Source: Tannerella serpentiformis (lineage in GTDB: Bacteria; Bacteroidota; Bacteroidia; Bacteroidales; Tannerellaceae). Taken from it: a stretch of DNA of 64,000 nucleotides. A program made the position numbers and the translations under genes. The notes under the pieces were generated by a model. The model had not been told where the DNA came from. It saw only the letters and a list, made by a program, of their open reading frames with translations, and made no database searches. Within the stretch, counting starts at the first letter, position 1, and each line of letters starts with the position of its first letter. The stretch spans positions 2,604,001 to 2,668,000 of the forward strand of contig NZ_CP028365.1 in assembly GCF_003033925.1 (NCBI RefSeq). The letters run 5' to 3'. Shown piece by piece: positions 18,070 to 26,277 of the stretch.

Positions 18070-18960
18070 TTAGCGGGAGGCGGCGTCCATGAAATGATGG
18101 AGGCAGCGGTCGAGGCTGTCTTGCCAGCGGGGGATGGACAGGCCGTAGACGGTGCAGATCCGGGTCTTGTCGAGGACACTGTAGGCGGGGCGCGCGGCGG
18201 GCGTGGGATAGTCCGCCGTGGAGATGGGGAGGACGATGCACGTGAGGTGGGCGACGCGGAGGATGTGGCAGGCGAAGTCGTACCAGCTGCAGGTGCCCTC
18301 GTTGGTGTAATGATAGACGCCGGGGTGGAAGGTGGGCGCGGTGAGGATGTGGAGCACGGCCTCGGCCAGGTCGCCGGCGTAGGTGGGCGAGCCGATTTGA
18401 TCGTTCACGACGCGGATCTCGGGGCGCTCGGCGCCGAGGCGGAGCATGGTCTTGACGAAGTTGTTGCCGACTTCGGAGTAGAGCCACGCGGTGCGGAGGA
18501 TGGCGGCGTCGGTGGGTAGTGCCTCGAGCAGGACGTGCTCGCCGGCGAGCTTCGTGCGGCCGTAGACGGAGGTGGGCGACGGGGTGTCGTCCTCGCGGTA
18601 GGGGCGATGGGCGCGGCCGTCGAAGACGTAATCGGTGGAGATGTGAATCATGCGTGAGCCGACTTCGCGGGCGGCCGTGGCGAGGTGGCCGACGGCGTCG
18701 CGGTTGATCTGGAGGCAGCGTTCGGCGTCGCTCTCGGCGCGATCGACGGCGGTGTAGGCGGCGCAATTGATGATGTAGGCGTAGCGACCGCGGCGGACAA
18801 AGTCGGCGACGGCGTTGCTGTCGCAGAGGTCGAGTTCGTCGATGTCGGTCAGGGTGAAGGCGTAGTTCGGGTGGCGGTAGATGCGGCGGCGGATGGCGTC
18901 GCCCAACTGGCCGCGGGCGCCGGTGACGAGTACGGGGATCATGTCGAGTGAATGATTCAT
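18070..18960 (-). CDS. rfbD: dTDP-4-dehydrorhamnose reductase
   Basis: A short-chain dehydrogenase-like enzyme that reduces dTDP-4-keto-L-rhamnose to dTDP-L-rhamnose for surface polysaccharides. The nucleotide-binding turn VTGARGQLG is near residue 12, INCAAYTAVDRAESD near 84-98 and STDYVFDG further on, with the catalytic pair in SVYGRTKLAGE. The downstream VNDQIGSPTYAGDLA is also typical. The longest frame starts MNHSLDMIPVLVTG at 18960; homologues usually start just before VLVTG, so the ATG at 18942 is an equally good start (290 residues). No other rhamnose-pathway genes (rfbA, rfbB, rfbC) are in the window. Confidence 0.93.
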   Translation of the reverse strand: MNHSLDMIPVLVTGARGQLGDAIRRRIYRHPNYAFTLTDIDELDLCDSNAVADFVRRGRYAYIINCAAYTAVDRAESDAERCLQINRDAVGHLATAAREVGSRMIHISTDYVFDGRAHRPYREDDTPSPTSVYGRTKLAGEHVLLEALPTDAAILRTAWLYSEVGNNFVKTMLRLGAERPEIRVVNDQIGSPTYAGDLAEAVLHILTAPTFHPGVYHYTNEGTCSWYDFACHILRVAHLTCIVLPISTADYPTPAARPAYSVLDKTRICTVYGLSIPRWQDSLDRCLHHFMDAASR

Positions 18961-18969
18961 AGTGAATGA

Positions 18970-19512
18970 TTAATGAGGGTGAGTGATGTCGCGCTCCTCC
19001 TTGTATTTCTCTGCCAGGAAGGTGAGCATGAGGTTGATTTCGCGGACAGCCTCGAGCGTCTCGGGGCTGACGGGTGCGCCTTGGAGGCGGAGCAGGAGGT
19101 AGCCGTAGAGGGCGGTGAGGCAGGTCTCGATCTCGGTCATCTCGGCGCCGCCAGACTTGGCGCGGAGGCGGACGATGGAGGGCAGGGCCTTGTAATAGAG
19201 CGCGCCGTAGGTGGCTTCCTGCGGATTGCGGAGGAGGGAGAGGTGGAGGTCGTTGAGGAGGATGACGACGTTGCGGTTGATCTGCAGGTGCCCATGCTCG
19301 GCGACGCCTTCACTGCGCATCATGTCTGCCAGATTGTCATACCACTGGGCGATGCGTTCGCGCACATCGTCGGCCACGTCGTAACGGGCCACGAGGGTGC
19401 GGCGGATGCGGTCGCTGTCGAGGGCGTTGGCTCGGATCAGGTCTTCCACCTGCCACATATATAAAAGGTACTCGACGATGTTCTCTTGTCTCTTCTGTTC
19501 GGCTACGATCAT
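18970..19512 (-). CDS. DUF4924 family protein
   Basis: A 180-residue soluble protein of a Bacteroidetes family of unknown function. It begins MIVAEQKRQENIVEYLLYMW and is mostly alpha-helical with several conserved-looking segments (QINRNVVILLNDLHLSLLR, then TEIETCLTALYGYLLLRL). No catalytic motif is recognisable. The start at 19512 is chosen because the frame upstream runs into a 21-bp repeat array. It ends 9 bases before the longest rfbD frame, so the two are probably co-transcribed. Confidence 0.8.
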   Translation of the reverse strand: MIVAEQKRQENIVEYLLYMWQVEDLIRANALDSDRIRRTLVARYDVADDVRERIAQWYDNLADMMRSEGVAEHGHLQINRNVVILLNDLHLSLLRNPQEATYGALYYKALPSIVRLRAKSGGAEMTEIETCLTALYGYLLLRLQGAPVSPETLEAVREINLMLTFLAEKYKEERDITHPH

Positions 19513-19607
19513 ATCTGCGGGGAAATGGGGGTTGGGGGTTGAGGCGTTTCGCGGCGAAACGTGGGGGTGATGAACCGGGATGGGGCACCGACGGACGAGC
19601 TTTTTTT

Positions 19608-19790
19608 GCTCATGGACGAGTAAAAAAAGCTCATGCTCGAGTGAAAAAAGCTCGTGCTCGAGCAAAAAAAACTCGCGGACGAGTAAAAATCACTCGTGGA
19701 CGAGCAAAAAAAGCTCGTGTGCGAGCAAAAAAAGCTGGTGCTTGAGCAAAAATCACTCATGCACCAGCAAAAATCACTCGTTGGGGAAGG
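19608..19790. repeat. Tandem array, 9 units of exactly 21 bp
   Basis: The motif (G/A)CTCRTG starts at 19608, 19629, 19650, 19671, 19692, 19713, 19734, 19755 and 19776, always 21 bp apart. Units read like GCTCGTGCTCGAGCAAAAAA, with arms of about 5 bp (GCTCG/CGAGC) and an A-run between. It lies in the 306-bp gap between pncB and DUF4924. The period is exactly half of the 42 bp seen elsewhere. Confidence 0.9.
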
Positions 19791-19818
19791 CGATTCGGGG
19801 TCTGCGGCGCGCATCAGA

Positions 19819-20979
19819 TCAGAGTTTCAGCATGCGCTTGCAGAGGTCGATCTCGTCCGGGTCGCCGGTGTGCTTGCCGGGTGAGTCGGAGAGCTTGACC
19901 ACGGGCAGGAAGTCCGTTTCGCCCTTGGGCTTGACCTCGAAGAGCTTGATGACGATGTTGAGGGGCTGCACGCCGACGTCGTTGGTGAGGAAGGTGCCGA
20001 CGCCGTAGACGTCGTGCAGGCGGCCGGCCACGTAGCCCTTGATGCGGGCGATGGCTTCGAGGTCGAGGCTGTCGCTGTAGACGACGGTCTTCTTTTTCGG
20101 GTCGATGCGGTGGCGCTCATAGTAGCTGAGGGCGCGCTCGGTGAACTCGAAGGGGTCGCCGCTGTCGCAGCGCAGGCCGTCGAAGAGCTTGGCGTATTTG
20201 GTGGAGAAGCTCTTGAAGAAGTCGGTAGAGGTGAAGGTGTCGGGCAGGGCGATGCCGAGGTAACCGTCGTAGACGTCGACCCAGTTCTCCATCGCCATCT
20301 CGTTGGCCACGCGGTAGCCGTAGTGGGCGCCGTGATACATGAACCATTCGTGCGGGTGGGTGCCCATGGGGATGAGGTCGTGAAGCATGGCCAGGTAGAC
20401 GTTCGATGTGCCGTTGAGCACGCGCGGCATGCACTCCTTGAGGATGCCGATGACGCGGTCTTGCACCTCGAACGAGAAGCGCCTTCGGGTGCCGAACTCC
20501 GACAGCTCAGCGCCCAGCTCCTCGAAGCGACGCGCTTTGGCGCGTGCGCGATCGTCGGCGTCGGCCGCGGGCGTGGCGCCCGTCATGCGGTAATAGAGCT
20601 CGGAGATCATGGCCATGAGGGGCACCTCCCAGAGTACCGTGCGATACCACAGTCCGCGCACTTCGACCTCCAGTCGCCCGCCTTCTTGCACCACCGTGAC
20701 TTCGGCGGGGTTGAAGCGGAAGCCCTTGAGGAGGTCGAAAAAGACATTGTCGAAGTAGTAGCATCGGCGGCGCATGAAGGCCTCGGCCGTGTCCGTCAAG
20801 AAGAGCGTGCGCATGGCGTCCACCTCGCGGCGCAGGGCCTCGCCGAAGCCCTCGGGGAAGGGCGTCTCGCCACGGTTGACGAAGCGATAGACGACCTCCG
20901 CGTCGGGGAACTTCTTTTGGATGGCGTTCATGACGCTGAATTTGTACAGATCGTTGTCCGTAAAATCGCGAATGATCAT
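19819..20979 (-). CDS. pncB: Nicotinate phosphoribosyltransferase
   Basis: A 386-residue enzyme of NAD salvage that joins nicotinate to phosphoribosyl pyrophosphate. The N-terminus FTDNDLYKFSVMNAI and YRFVNRGETPFPEGF match the PncB family. In the middle is a GTSNVYLA loop with HEWFMYHGAHYGYR. The C-terminal part has RCDSGDPFEFTERAL and VYSDSLDLEAI, the phosphate-binding region, and ends PGKHTGDPDEIDLCKRML. It starts 12 bases after the stop of ppa, and pairing with a pyrophosphatase makes sense because the reaction releases pyrophosphate. Confidence 0.95.
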   Translation of the reverse strand: MIIRDFTDNDLYKFSVMNAIQKKFPDAEVVYRFVNRGETPFPEGFGEALRREVDAMRTLFLTDTAEAFMRRRCYYFDNVFFDLLKGFRFNPAEVTVVQEGGRLEVEVRGLWYRTVLWEVPLMAMISELYYRMTGATPAADADDRARAKARRFEELGAELSEFGTRRRFSFEVQDRVIGILKECMPRVLNGTSNVYLAMLHDLIPMGTHPHEWFMYHGAHYGYRVANEMAMENWVDVYDGYLGIALPDTFTSTDFFKSFSTKYAKLFDGLRCDSGDPFEFTERALSYYERHRIDPKKKTVVYSDSLDLEAIARIKGYVAGRLHDVYGVGTFLTNDVGVQPLNIVIKLFEVKPKGETDFLPVVKLSDSPGKHTGDPDEIDLCKRMLKL

Positions 20980-20991
20980 GTCTGTAGTCTT

Positions 20992-21660
20992 TTATCGTAA
21001 GATGTCGTGCATTTCGTCGAGGTAGATCTTGTAGTCCTCGAGGCAGTGTCGGATCACCTCGTAAGCCTCCTCGCGGCCGTATTCGTTGGCTATCTCGACG
21101 TTCTTTTTCTTCTCGCCCGGCATGTCCTTGTAGGTAAGGAAGTAGTGCTTGAGTCGCTCCAGGACAATCTTGGGCAGGTCGCCGATGTCGTTGTATGAAT
21201 CATACGTAGCGTCGTTTTGCAGCACGGCGATGATCTTGTCGTCCGCCGCGTTACCGTCCAGCATGCGCAGCCCGCCGATGGGTCGCACGGAGGCGATGAT
21301 GTCGCCGTGGGCGATGTCCTTCTCGGTCAGGATACAGATGTCCAAGGGGTCATGGTCGCCCATGATATTCTCTCGCTTGAGCTGGTCCATGCAGTACTTG
21401 GCAAAGCCCTCTCCGCAATAACTCTGCGGAATGAAGCCGTAGAGCGCCGGCACGACGTTCGAGTAGCGCTGCGGACGGTCGATGCAGAGGAAGCCGTTCA
21501 CCTTGTTCAGCTCATACTTCACCGTGTCCGTGGGCACCATTTCAATAAATGCCGTGATCACTTGCGGGGCCTCCTTGCCCACCTCAATGCCGTGCCACGG
21601 ATGCGAGCGGTAGCGCAGCCCCATCAGTCTGGTGATGGTGTCGTTCAGTTTGTTGTACAT
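20992..21660 (-). CDS. ppa: Inorganic pyrophosphatase
   Basis: A 222-residue soluble class I pyrophosphatase that hydrolyses pyrophosphate to phosphate. The fold is recognised by KYELNKVNGFLCIDRPQRYS, YGFIPQSYCGEG and the metal-binding signature GDHDPLDICIL with acidic residues, followed by GLRMLDGNAADDKIIAVL. The start MYNKLNDTITRLM at 21660 is preferred over an upstream ATG at 21702 because the upstream residues are hydrophobic leader-like and not conserved in this family. It heads the unit ppa-pncB. Confidence 0.95.
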   Translation of the reverse strand: MYNKLNDTITRLMGLRYRSHPWHGIEVGKEAPQVITAFIEMVPTDTVKYELNKVNGFLCIDRPQRYSNVVPALYGFIPQSYCGEGFAKYCMDQLKRENIMGDHDPLDICILTEKDIAHGDIIASVRPIGGLRMLDGNAADDKIIAVLQNDATYDSYNDIGDLPKIVLERLKHYFLTYKDMPGEKKKNVEIANEYGREEAYEVIRHCLEDYKIYLDEMHDILR

Positions 21661-21743
21661 ATCTGTCGAAATAAATAGGGATAAAAAACACTTGGATACC
21701 ACTTTCGTTCGTTGAGGGGGAATCTCTCCTCTCCAACGCGCGA

Positions 21744-21751
21744 CAAAAGTA
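21744..21751 (-). promoter_or_regulatory. -7 box TACTTTTG of ppa
   Basis: TAnnTTTG match on the minus strand, 84 bases before the ppa start codon. Confidence 0.55.
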
Positions 21752-21783
21752 GGCCGAATGGGAAAAGCGGAAAATGAAGGCGC

Positions 21784-21828
21784 GAAAAACGAACGTCGGA
21801 GAACCTATCTCAAGTAAGTTCCCCGACG
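21784..21828 (-). terminator. Terminator of the PIN-domain gene
   Basis: On the minus strand CGTCGGGGAAC pairs with GTTCTCCGACG across a 13-nt loop and is followed by TTCGTTTTT. Confidence 0.75.
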
Positions 21829-21860
21829 ATCATTGCTCCTCACGGCTTCCATTCATCTCC

Positions 21861-22274
21861 TCATCTCACATTGAAGACAAAATCGAGCCGCTGGGATGCG
21901 TATCGTTCGAACTTCCTGTCGGAACTAATCAGAATCAGTCGATCCGTGATGGCGTGTGAGATTACCATGTGGTCGAACGGGTCGTTGTGGTCGTTGGCGA
22001 TGTGCAGATTTTTCAACGTCTTTATCTGCCTATCTCCAAAAGGCAAAACCTCTAACGAGAACTGGTCAATCAGAATGCGGAGTATGGCATCGATCGTTTT
22101 ATGCTTTGAGCGGATCTTGCCAATGCGATAGAGCTGGAGTAGCTCAACCATACAGATCGCGCTTGTGCAAAGTGTATTGGAGTAGTTCTCTACAATATCA
22201 CGGACTTCTCGAGATAGTTCCTCTTGATCCAATGCCAAAAAAACCAAGATGTTCGTATCCAACAAGTATCTCAC
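21861..22274 (-). CDS. PIN-domain toxin-like ribonuclease (VapC type)
   Basis: A 137-residue PIN-domain protein. It opens with RYLLDTNILVFLA, carrying the first acidic metal ligand D6, followed by SAICMVELLQL with the conserved glutamate. The C-terminal half holds ANDHNDPFDHMVISHA with two aspartates and ILISSDRKFERY. PIN toxins of toxin-antitoxin pairs cleave RNA, often tRNA or rRNA. It uses a GTG start and lies 6 bases behind a 63-residue basic protein that is probably its antitoxin. A Shine-Dalgarno-poor start and close spacing suggest translation coupled to the upstream gene. Confidence 0.85.
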   Translation of the reverse strand: MRYLLDTNILVFLALDQEELSREVRDIVENYSNTLCTSAICMVELLQLYRIGKIRSKHKTIDAILRILIDQFSLEVLPFGDRQIKTLKNLHIANDHNDPFDHMVISHAITDRLILISSDRKFERYASQRLDFVFNVR

Positions 22275-22280
22275 GGCGCT

Positions 22281-22472
22281 TCACTTTAACACGGCATCCA
22301 TATCGACAACCTCGAGCAGTCCGCCGCGTCTCCGACATTCTCGCATCGCAAGGCCTGTTCTTGAGATCTTCTCTCCCGTTTCCGAGTCGATCACCCACCG
22401 CGGCTGCGTGGGCTTCTTCTTTACGATAATCGTACGCATGACGATCTTGTTCTTTTTCAACTTACGCTTCAT
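22281..22472 (-). CDS. Small basic antitoxin-like protein
   Basis: A 63-residue lysine/arginine-rich protein beginning MKRKLKKNKIVMRTIIVKKK, with WVIDSETGEKISRTGL in the middle. No classical DNA-binding fold can be named from sequence alone. Its place directly before a PIN-domain gene, the 6-base gap, and its size make antitoxin the best guess. The alternative start at M12 would remove most of the basic N-terminus. Confidence 0.65.
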   Translation of the reverse strand: MKRKLKKNKIVMRTIIVKKKPTQPRWVIDSETGEKISRTGLAMRECRRRGGLLEVVDMDAVLK

Positions 22473-22499
22473 TGTATGACTCGCTTATGATTTACGCCG

Positions 22500-22507
22500 C
22501 AAAGATA
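22500..22507 (-). promoter_or_regulatory. -7 box TATCTTTG of the toxin-antitoxin pair
   Basis: TAnnTTTG match on the minus strand 28 bases before the antitoxin start. Confidence 0.6.
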
Positions 22508-22639
22508 TGCGCGGCCGATGGCCTCGAGCCATGTCTGGAGGTGAGATGTTTATCCGCCTTTTGGCATGGCATTTGTAAAATCAACTGGCATTTTATTTCA
22601 CACGAAATACCCCATCACTCCAATATAGACCCCCAACCA

Positions 22640-24808
22640 ATGACTCTCCAAGAGCTTACCAACACCTATAAAAATCTCGTCAGGCGAATCGACAACGGCC
22701 AGATGAAAGAGGCTTTCGACCTGCTCACTCATTTCATCACGGTCACCGGCCAACACGCCTTCACCTCCCGAGTCGAGGAGCTACAGAACACGTATAAATA
22801 TATGTTGCACTACTACGTCGAAGGCTCCAACGACCCGACGCGTCACCGCATCCGTGCCGACATTCGTCGCCGCGCCTATGAGCTGGCCGACGCCGTCCGT
22901 CACGCAGCTTTTGGCGACATCTCGCCCGCTACTTATTACTCCGTCCGTCGCTCCGTCCGTTATGCAGGCATTGGCATCACGTCCATCCTGCGGCAGGTGG
23001 CGCTTTACGCCGAGGCCGGCGACCGTGAGCACGGCGAGCCCGCGGCCAATCGTCTCTTCGATGCGCTCTGGACAACTGAATTTATCGACGCCGACACCGC
23101 GTCTGCTATACGTGAAGCACTGTGCAGTCACTCGTTTCCCACCGACGTGAAGACGCTTCTCGTCTCTGCCCTCCTGCTCGGCTTGCAAGCGTCGTTCGAT
23201 CGAGAGAAGATGCGCTTACTCTTTGACGCCGCCGCACTCTCTGAGGCCGACACGGTCAACGTCAGTCTGCAAGCGCTCGTGGCCATCTGCCTCACGCTCT
23301 ACACGTACAGCACGCGCCTCGACCTCTATCCCGAGGTGCAGGAGCGACTCGAGATGCTGGCCGAGATGCCCGACTTCCGCCGCCGACTCTCCTCCGTCAT
23401 CGTCCGCTTCATCCTCACCCGCGAAACGGAGAAGGTGGCCCATCGACTCAAAGACGAGATCCTGCCCGAGATCATGAAGCTGACCACACAAGGCGGCAAG
23501 GGTCCTACGACGGACTTCCTCAAGGAGATTGCCGGCGAGGAGATGAACCCCGAATGGATGGAGCGCATGGTTGGGCGGAGCGACAAGCTGTCAGCCTGGA
23601 TGCGTGAATATGGCGAGTTGCAAGAGGAGGGTATCGACATGCTTCACACCACCTTCGGACCGCTCAAGCGCTTCCCCTTCTTCCACGAGACGGGCAACTG
23701 GTTCCTGCCTTTCACCCCTCGCCACACGGCCCTCCGCGACCACAACGGAGACAGCTTTGCCGACGGCATACTGAGCTTGGCCGCCTTTATGTGCGACTCT
23801 GACAAGTATTCCTTCTGCTTCAGCATACTTCACCTGCCCGACGCACAACGGCGCGCACTGGGCGAACAGCTCCGTGGCGACTTCTCCCAACTCCGAGAGC
23901 AGGAAGCCGCCGAACTGGGCGATCGCGGGAAGCACGAGGAGCGACTCATCGGCCTCTACATCCGTAACCTCTACCGTTTCTATAAGCTCCATCCCGGCCG
24001 TGGCGACTTCGACGACATCTTCGAGCGCGGCCTCGACTTCCACCGCCTCCCCATCCTTCGGCCCTATCTCAGCGACGCCGAGACGCTCCTCCGCATCGCC
24101 GAGGTCTACCTCCGCAAGGGATACCCCGACGACGCCCGACCTATCTACGAGGAGTTGCTTCAGCGAGGCGAGGGCGACAGCGAGATGCTCCACCAGAAGC
24201 TCGGCTACTGTCTCCAGTCGATCGGCGACGTGGATGGCGCCCTGCGCGAATACCTCCGCGCCGAGCTGATCAATCCCGACAGCAAATGGCTCCTCCGACG
24301 TATCGCTGCCTGCTATCGCGCCCTCAAGCAGCCCGCCCGTGCCCTCGAGTTCCTGCTCCGCCACGAGCGGCTGGAGCCTGACAACCTGTCCGTACTGCTC
24401 CACATCGGCCACTGCTACCTGGAGCAGAAGATGTACGACGAGGCGCTGAAATACTATTTCAAGGTCGACTACCTCGACCCGACCAACGCCAAGGGAGGGC
24501 GCGGTGTGGCTTGGTGCTCATTCGTTCTTGGCAAGTACGATCAGGCGCGCGCCAGCTATCGCAAGCTCATCGCCGAGCAGCCGCAGCCGGAGGACTATCT
24601 CAATGCCGGCCATACCGAGTGGGCTTCGGGCCACGTCAAGGAGGCCTACGCCTACTACTTGCAAGCCGCCGCAGGTAAGGACTTCGGCTTCTTCGCCAAC
24701 CTCTTCGACGCCGATCGATCCGCATTGCTCCGCGCCGGTATAGACCTCGAGGAGATCGCCCTCATGCGCGATGAGATGCAGTTCGTCCTTCCTGAGGAAG
24801 AGATGTAA
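22640..24808 (+). CDS. Large TPR-repeat protein
   Basis: A 722-residue cytoplasmic protein without signal peptide or membrane segment. The first two thirds are helical and of unknown function. The last third has tandem tetratricopeptide repeats, seen in stretches such as LLRIAEVYLRKGYPDDARPI, LHQKLGYCLQSIGDVDGALR, RRIAACYRALKQPARALEFL and LLHIGHCYLEQKMYDEALKY. Such repeats bind other proteins, but the partner is unknown. The start at 22640 (MTLQELTNTYKNLV) is chosen because the 56 residues upstream look non-coding. It is monocistronic, flanked by a divergent toxin-antitoxin pair and a terminator. Confidence 0.85.
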   Translation: MTLQELTNTYKNLVRRIDNGQMKEAFDLLTHFITVTGQHAFTSRVEELQNTYKYMLHYYVEGSNDPTRHRIRADIRRRAYELADAVRHAAFGDISPATYYSVRRSVRYAGIGITSILRQVALYAEAGDREHGEPAANRLFDALWTTEFIDADTASAIREALCSHSFPTDVKTLLVSALLLGLQASFDREKMRLLFDAAALSEADTVNVSLQALVAICLTLYTYSTRLDLYPEVQERLEMLAEMPDFRRRLSSVIVRFILTRETEKVAHRLKDEILPEIMKLTTQGGKGPTTDFLKEIAGEEMNPEWMERMVGRSDKLSAWMREYGELQEEGIDMLHTTFGPLKRFPFFHETGNWFLPFTPRHTALRDHNGDSFADGILSLAAFMCDSDKYSFCFSILHLPDAQRRALGEQLRGDFSQLREQEAAELGDRGKHEERLIGLYIRNLYRFYKLHPGRGDFDDIFERGLDFHRLPILRPYLSDAETLLRIAEVYLRKGYPDDARPIYEELLQRGEGDSEMLHQKLGYCLQSIGDVDGALREYLRAELINPDSKWLLRRIAACYRALKQPARALEFLLRHERLEPDNLSVLLHIGHCYLEQKMYDEALKYYFKVDYLDPTNAKGGRGVAWCSFVLGKYDQARASYRKLIAEQPQPEDYLNAGHTEWASGHVKEAYAYYLQAAAGKDFGFFANLFDADRSALLRAGIDLEEIALMRDEMQFVLPEEEM

Positions 24809-24927
24809 CCCGACCATTAAGAGGAAGCTGCGCAGAACCGCCATCCTGCGCTGCCCGCCCGAAGCAGGGGCTGCATGCCTCTTATAGTCGGAGAATAGCC
24901 CCCTAAGCAGAAGATTATTCTAAATCG

Positions 24928-24975
24928 AAGCCGACGATGTCAGTAGATACACTGCATCGCCGGCTTTCTCTCTTC
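24928..24975 (+). terminator. Rho-independent terminator
   Basis: AAGCCGACGATG pairs with CATCGCCGGCTT (one wobble) across 15 nt, followed by a T-rich tail. It lies 120 bases after the TPR gene. Confidence 0.75.
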
Positions 24976-24983
24976 TTTATATC

Positions 24984-24991
24984 TACTTTTG
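24984..24991 (+). promoter_or_regulatory. -7 box TACTTTTG of the sulfur-amino-acid genes
   Basis: TAnnTTTG match 46 bases before the start of the trans-sulfuration enzyme gene. Confidence 0.6.
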
Positions 24992-25037
24992 CGCCGTTTT
25001 CAAGAACGAACGCATATACATATACAGTAAACGAAGA

Positions 25038-26213
25038 ATGAAGAAGCAAACCCAAGCTATCCACACCCAATTTCAGCGCCCGGACGCCTACAGCTCCCTG
25101 AGCATGCCCGTCTATCACACCGCAGCCTACGAGTTTGGCGACGCCCTCAGCATGACCGATGCCTTCTGTGGTCGTACCGACGACCCGGACTATTCGCGCG
25201 TCATGAACCCCACCGTGACCTTCTTCGAGAATAAGGTCCGCGCACTCACCGGCGCCACCGACGTCATCGCGCTCAGCTCCGGCATGGCCGCCATCAGCAA
25301 CGCCCTCTTGGCTGTCGCCGAGGCTGGACAGAAGATCGTCACCTCGCGCCATCTTTTCGGAAACACCTACTCCCTCATCACCGGCACACTCCGGCGGTTT
25401 GGCATCGAGCCCGTGCTCTGCGACCTGACCGACCTCCGCGCCGTGGAGCAGGCCATCGACGACCGCACCTGCGCCCTCTTCCTCGAGATCATCACCAATC
25501 CGCAGATGGAGGTGGCCGACCTCCGCGCCCTCTCGCGCATCACCCGTAGCCGTGGCGTGCCTCTCATGGCCGACACCACGCTCATCCCCTTCACCTGCTT
25601 CGACGCCCGCGCACTCGGCATTGACGTCGAGATCGTCTCCACCACCAAATACCTCTCCGGCGGCGCCACCTCCATCGGCGGACTCGTGGCTGACTATGGC
25701 ACCACGCCCGACTTTGGCCGCCGCATGCGCACCGAGATGCTCTTCAACTTCGGCGCCTACATGACGCCTCACGTAGCCTACATGCAGACCATCGGACTCG
25801 AGACGCTCGACGCCCGTTATCGCATCCAGGCCGCCAGCGCCCTCCGTCTGGCCGAGCGCCTCCGCGAGCTTCCTGCCGTCCGCGCCGTGAACTACGTCGG
25901 TCTGCCCGACAACCCCTACCACGACCTGGCTCGCCAGCAGTTTGGCGACACCGCCGGGGCCATGCTCACCATCGAGCTCGCCGACCGCGACGCCTGCTTC
26001 CGCTTCATCGACCGCCTCCAGCTCGTCCGCCGCGCCACGAACCTCTTCGACAATAAATCGCTCGCCATCCACCCGGCCAGCACCATCTTCGGCAACTTCA
26101 CCGAAGCGCAACGCCGCGACATGGACATCAAGGAGGACCTCATCCGCCTCTCCATCGGCCTCGAAGACCCCGACGACCTTTTCGACGATCTCAAGCAAGC
26201 CGTGTCCGACTAA
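25038..26213 (+). CDS. Cys/Met-metabolism PLP enzyme (trans-sulfuration family)
   Basis: A 391-residue fold-type I PLP enzyme. Family marks are YSRVMNPTV at 52-60, ALSSGMAAISNALL near 78-91, the aspartate that contacts the PLP ring in MADTTL at 177-182, and the Schiff-base lysine K204 in STTKYLSGGATSIGG. Members include O-acetylhomoserine sulfhydrylase, cystathionine gamma-synthase and gamma-lyase, and methionine gamma-lyase. Sequence reading alone does not separate them. The neighbour 64 bases downstream is a PatB/MalY-type C-S lyase, so the pair handles cysteine, homocysteine and methionine interconversion, possibly with sulfide release. Confidence 0.9.
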   Translation: MKKQTQAIHTQFQRPDAYSSLSMPVYHTAAYEFGDALSMTDAFCGRTDDPDYSRVMNPTVTFFENKVRALTGATDVIALSSGMAAISNALLAVAEAGQKIVTSRHLFGNTYSLITGTLRRFGIEPVLCDLTDLRAVEQAIDDRTCALFLEIITNPQMEVADLRALSRITRSRGVPLMADTTLIPFTCFDARALGIDVEIVSTTKYLSGGATSIGGLVADYGTTPDFGRRMRTEMLFNFGAYMTPHVAYMQTIGLETLDARYRIQAASALRLAERLRELPAVRAVNYVGLPDNPYHDLARQQFGDTAGAMLTIELADRDACFRFIDRLQLVRRATNLFDNKSLAIHPASTIFGNFTEAQRRDMDIKEDLIRLSIGLEDPDDLFDDLKQAVSD

Positions 26214-26277
26214 CTAATAACTCAACGAGCGGACACTGGGTGATCCGCCCTCACTCGTAACTTATAACTCGTAACAG

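Noticed and set aside
24915-26198. 427-residue minus-strand frame opposite the PLP enzyme
   Set aside because: Shadow of a GC-rich gene on the other strand whose family and catalytic residues are clear.
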